Of a stretch of DNA of 64,000 nucleotides, positions 63,901 to 64,000 are shown in pieces. The position numbers were made by a program, and so were the translations under genes. Positions within the stretch are counted from its first letter, which is position 1, and the number at the start of each line of letters is the position of its first letter. This stretch comes from Pseudomonas sp. RC10 (GTDB taxonomy: Bacteria > Pseudomonadota > Gammaproteobacteria > Pseudomonadales > Pseudomonadaceae), in contig NZ_CP151650.1 of NCBI RefSeq assembly GCF_038397775.1, positions 1,178,001 to 1,242,000 on the forward strand, read 5' to 3'. The notes below the pieces were generated by a model. That model worked only from the letters and a program-made list of their open reading frames with translations. It did not search any database and was not told the DNA's origin.

Positions 63901-64000
63901 AAGGTGACTACGGTCTGTTCATCAAGAGCCAGGACCCGAGCGCCCGGTATCTGGTGGAGCGCAACCCGAACCTCACCGACCTCGGCCAGTTTCTCGGTTC
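60927..64000 (+). CDS. TpsA filamentous-haemagglutinin-like exoprotein, N-terminal part (runs out of window)
   Basis: The frame is open from ATG 60927 to the window end (1024 residues so far). An extended signal region (residues 1-48, [17 protein letters not shown]) leads into a TPS secretion domain: [62 protein letters not shown]. The last has the CxxC of HMW1/FhaB-type proteins and NPHGI in place of the usual NPNGI. From about residue 300 on there are regular 20-residue haemagglutinin repeats ([24 protein letters not shown]). It may be an adhesin or a contact-dependent inhibition toxin; the C-terminus that would decide is not in the window. Confidence 0.88.
   Translation, partial: [1024 protein letters not shown]

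Overview
The window reads as chromosomal DNA of a fluorescent-type Pseudomonas (fluorescens/syringae lineage is an inference). The grounds are a complete Pseudomonas-order alginate operon (algD-8-44-K-E-G-X-L-I-J-F-A), Pseudomonas-typical small families (YebG, DUF3509, DUF3649/DUF3325), an ldh-E1alpha-E1beta-E2 cluster, and two families of palindromic REP doublets (REPINs) of the kind known from fluorescent pseudomonads. Gene density is high, codon use is GC-rich, and no rRNA, tRNA, CRISPR array, transposase or prophage gene was recognised.

Layout. 1-2.3 kb: end of a class II aldolase-like gene, an alpha/beta hydrolase and a short-chain dehydrogenase, probably one catabolic operon. 2.4-7.6 kb: accessory region with an unknown 174-aa protein, two adjacent broken minus-strand genes, and a 1170-aa DUF6543/dermonecrotic-toxin-like protein. 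7.5-16.8 kb: SirB1-like protein, leucine dehydrogenase-like gene with a lost catalytic lysine, 2-oxoacid dehydrogenase E1/E2 genes, SOS-regulated yebG with a clear LexA box, psiE, a GNAT acetyltransferase, a GT61 glycosyltransferase and DUF3509. 17.3-24.7 kb: hibernation factor, then an iron-starvation operon (Fur-like box, DUF3649, PepSY membrane protein, DUF3325, FecI-type sigma factor, FecR, TonB-dependent receptor). 25-35.9 kb: AraC regulator, EamA transporter, 2-hydroxyacid dehydrogenase, LysR regulator divergent from an AaeAB-like efflux set (outer membrane lipoprotein, FUSC, DUF1656, HlyD), an SDR and a small membrane protein. 35.9-41.6 kb: two tandem TccC-like Rhs proteins, each ending in a related putative zinc metallopeptidase domain. 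41.6-58.8 kb: alginate operon on the minus strand, with a terminator after algA and an AlgU-type promoter far upstream of algD. 59.2-64 kb: a two-partner secretion pair (TpsB transporter and the start of a large TpsA adhesin), divergent from algD.

How it fits together. Alginate synthesis, polymerisation, epimerisation, acetylation and export are all encoded. The divergent TpsBA adhesin starts from the same 0.9-kb regulatory region, which carries an AlgR-like site, so joint control of matrix and adhesion is plausible. The iron module has the standard cell-surface signalling layout. The points most worth pursuing are the paired orphan TccC-like proteins with HExxH + TxDxxY C-termini, the Lys-to-Thr change in the leucine dehydrogenase active site, and the REPINs inserted inside the alginate operon.
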